A DNA stretch of 64,000 nt. Source: Rhodeus uyekii. Taxonomy: Eukaryota; Chordata; Actinopteri; Cypriniformes; Acheilognathidae. Location of the stretch: NCBI GenBank assembly GCA_037043235.1, contig JAWRVZ010000102.1, positions 887,501 to 951,500 on the forward strand, written 5' to 3'. A model generated the notes under the pieces. That model ran no database searches and had not been told where the DNA came from. It saw only the letters and a program-made list of their open reading frames with translations. Shown here piece by piece: positions 62,097 through 64,000 of the stretch. The position numbers and the translations under genes are program-made. Numbering within the stretch: the stretch's first letter is position 1; every line of letters begins with the position of its first letter.

Positions 62097-64000
62097 TCAC
62101 TTGTTTCGAGTGGCTTTAGTGCCATGGTGTCTGGTGCATGGTGCGTCGTGGGCATATGCTGTCGTGACCCCCCTGTGGCGCGGTGGCACCACTAGCCTTG
62201 GCGCTGTGAGGACAGCCGGGGCATACCACAGCATGTTTGCTTTCACGCGCAGCAGGTGTTTGAGTTCGTGCAGCCTTCTGAGGCTTGGTGCAGAAGTGAG
62301 GTCAGAGGTGCAGATAGGGTGGCTGGTGGGGTCTGAGAGGTGGTTAGAAGCTTCAAGGTCAGCTGTATCGCTAGCAGCGTTTTGTGGAGCCAGCGTAAGC
62401 GGCTGTGATGTTGACACCGTTGCTGGAGGTGTCTGCTTGCTGCGGGTTGTTGCTGCAGCATTGAGGGTGGGTGGGTGGGTTGGTACTGACCATAGCTTGC
62501 CATGGAGTGCGCCCGTCTTGGCGTTTGGTTTGAGGACGGGCCAGATGGGAGCAGAGTAGGTGCTGTTGGATGGGCGGATGACACCTTCTTCAAGCATGGA
62601 GTTGATGATTTCCTGCACAGGTTCTTGTGAAGCTATGGGAATCTTGTACTGCTTGACAGAAGTGGGAGGAGCATTTGGGTGTGTTGGGATGCGCACTGTG
62701 TGAAGGTCAGTGAGACCACAGTCTTGTGAGTCTTTGGCAATTGACGCTTTGAATTTGTACAGTACTGGTCGTTCTTGACAGTCTGTATCAGTCTTTAAAG
62801 CGTCCGCATCCTTGAGGATTTGCTGGACTTGAGTCTCAAATCCTGGATATGGCTCCTCTGTCTCCTTTGTGTCATCTGCCCTGTCAGCTGTCAGAGGTGC
62901 AGTGTCGTTGTCAGTCTCACAATCAGGTTGGTTAGAGACTGTATGCACTGTCAGGCGTTGATCCTCTGTTCTGCATACCTGTTCTGTAGTTAATGCCGTG
63001 GCAGGGGCGATAGTGATGATCTGGAAGGGTGCTGTGGACAGGGTGTTGTCAGTGCGCCCTTCTGGGATCATTGAAGGTGGGATGGAACCAGTTATTGGTA
63101 AAGTGAGTTCAAAGTTGTGGAAATCATGACTCACTAACCATCCCAGACGATAAGCTCTGGGGATTCTAATGTCTGTTGCAGTGCAGTTGTTGAACAGGAT
63201 GTAGACCTCACGGGAAAGCACCTTGGTGAGAGGTGTGGCTTCCAGGGTTTGACCACGTCGCATGCTGAGCCGAACAGCGACCCCTTTGGTGTAGGCTGGT
63301 ACTACAATGTCCTGTTCATTAACTAAAGTGCAGACCTCTGGAATGGTCTGGCCTGACTTGAGGTTTTCAGGGCAAACTGGAACAGAAGAGGATTTTAAAG
63401 TCATTGGGGCCCATACCACTTTGTCAATAAAATCCACTTGAGCTTTAAGGCGAATCAAAATGTCTGCTCCGATGTAGACATCATGTGGCAGGTCCGGGAG
63501 GACCAGGAAGTAATGGGTTAAACACCTGCCATTCCAGTTCAAGTTCAAAGCGCAAATGTTCTTGGCAGTTCTCATTGTTGACAAGCAGGAGTCAACGGGG
63601 AAGCAGGTGCGCTTGCTGGTGAAGGGAAGGTCAGGTGAGTCCTTGATGAGGGCATTGAACAGCGCAAGGCTGATGGCTGAGTTGTCTGCCCACAATGCAA
63701 GAGTGATGTCTGTTGTTGTGACATCATTCAACTGCAAGTTTGTTGTGACCTTGGGGAGGTCAGAGTCAAAGTCTTTGATAGGTTGGAAGGTGCACAGCAG
63801 TGAACTTGAAATTTTCCCGGGAGCTGACACGGCTGTGAAAGTTCCCGCGACCTCTGGCTGAGTTCCCGTGACCTCCATGACCTGACAGTCTGGTTCAGTT
63901 GTCCTAGGTGACTGGAGAGACAGGGGTTCTCGCACTTGAGCCCAAATTTTCAAGTGTCTAAAGTCCAGCAGGGGTTCGAAACGATCTAGCAGATCTTTGC
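62097..64000 (-). pseudogene. LTR-retroelement pol fragment (protease to start of reverse transcriptase), runs off the right edge
   Basis: The open minus-strand frame continues past the window edge; the apparent start near 63953 is TTG, not a real initiation codon. A retropepsin-like segment is visible: a strand ending WADNSAIS (about 63707-63671) stands where D-[ST]-G-A is expected, and HDVYIGADIL (about 63484-63452) is where the I-[IL]-G-x-D block lies. Further on, QYKIPIASQEPVQEII and GVIRPSNSTYSAPIWPVLKP (about 62670-62515) are the N-terminal fingers of a reverse transcriptase. After that the frame passes into Thr/Ser/Pro-rich sequence without LDLKD-like or YxDD motifs, so the RT core is missing. 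It cannot be functional. Retroviral versus Gypsy affiliation is not settled. Confidence 0.72.

Noticed and set aside
1..64000. CRISPR arrays, operons, bacterial defence or phage genes
   Set aside because: No direct-repeat/spacer arrays or prokaryotic gene structure; the window is spliced vertebrate DNA with transposons.

Overview
This is vertebrate genomic DNA, almost certainly from a cyprinid-type teleost. The genes are spread over short exons with canonical GT/AG introns. The gene order B4GALT2 / CCDC24 / SLC6A9 matches the order I know from human chromosome 1p34. The introns hold fish-type transposons: DIRS, Tc1/mariner, Tigger-like and hAT elements, tRNA-derived SINEs, and a stereotyped AT-rich interspersed repeat seen in cyprinids. 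There is no prokaryotic content, no CRISPR array, and I found no free-standing tRNA or rRNA gene.

Layout. Positions 1-12450 (+) hold the 3' end of a beta-1,4-galactosyltransferase gene (B4GALT2-like): the last two coding exons, separated by a 9.2-kb repeat-filled intron. Positions 17506-28712 (-) hold a complete three-exon gene for a secreted 221-residue VWC-domain protein of the Brorin (VWC2/VWC2L) family. Positions 29740-44699 (+) hold an eight-coding-exon CCDC24 gene (370 aa) that diverges from the VWC gene across about 1.1 kb. Positions 49582-57992 (-) hold twelve coding exons of the glycine transporter GlyT1 (SLC6A9), convergent with CCDC24; its first coding exon was not found. Positions 59.9-64 kb hold retroelement debris, including a degraded LTR-retroelement pol reading frame that runs off the right edge.

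The most striking object is a complete-looking DIRS-type tyrosine-recombinase retrotransposon (20689-25998, minus strand) inside the second intron of the VWC gene. It has three open reading frames (gag-like; RT-RNase H; tyrosine recombinase), 155-bp inverted terminal repeats, and an internal complementary region that joins the reverse complements of the two outer ends. It lies in the host gene's sense orientation and ends only 46 bp downstream of the exon-2 splice donor.

Other mobile elements have readable boundaries. Two non-autonomous hAT elements have perfect 8-bp target duplications (53593-54919 and 18471-18749) and a third has a 7/8 duplication (6764-7415). Several TA-flanked mariner-like elements and a 1.24-kb element with 154-bp inverted arms are also present. 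Several are nested and give a relative insertion order. Exon boundaries were derived by hand from splice consensus and phase continuity; every internal junction given for the VWC gene, CCDC24 and SLC6A9 preserves the reading frame.
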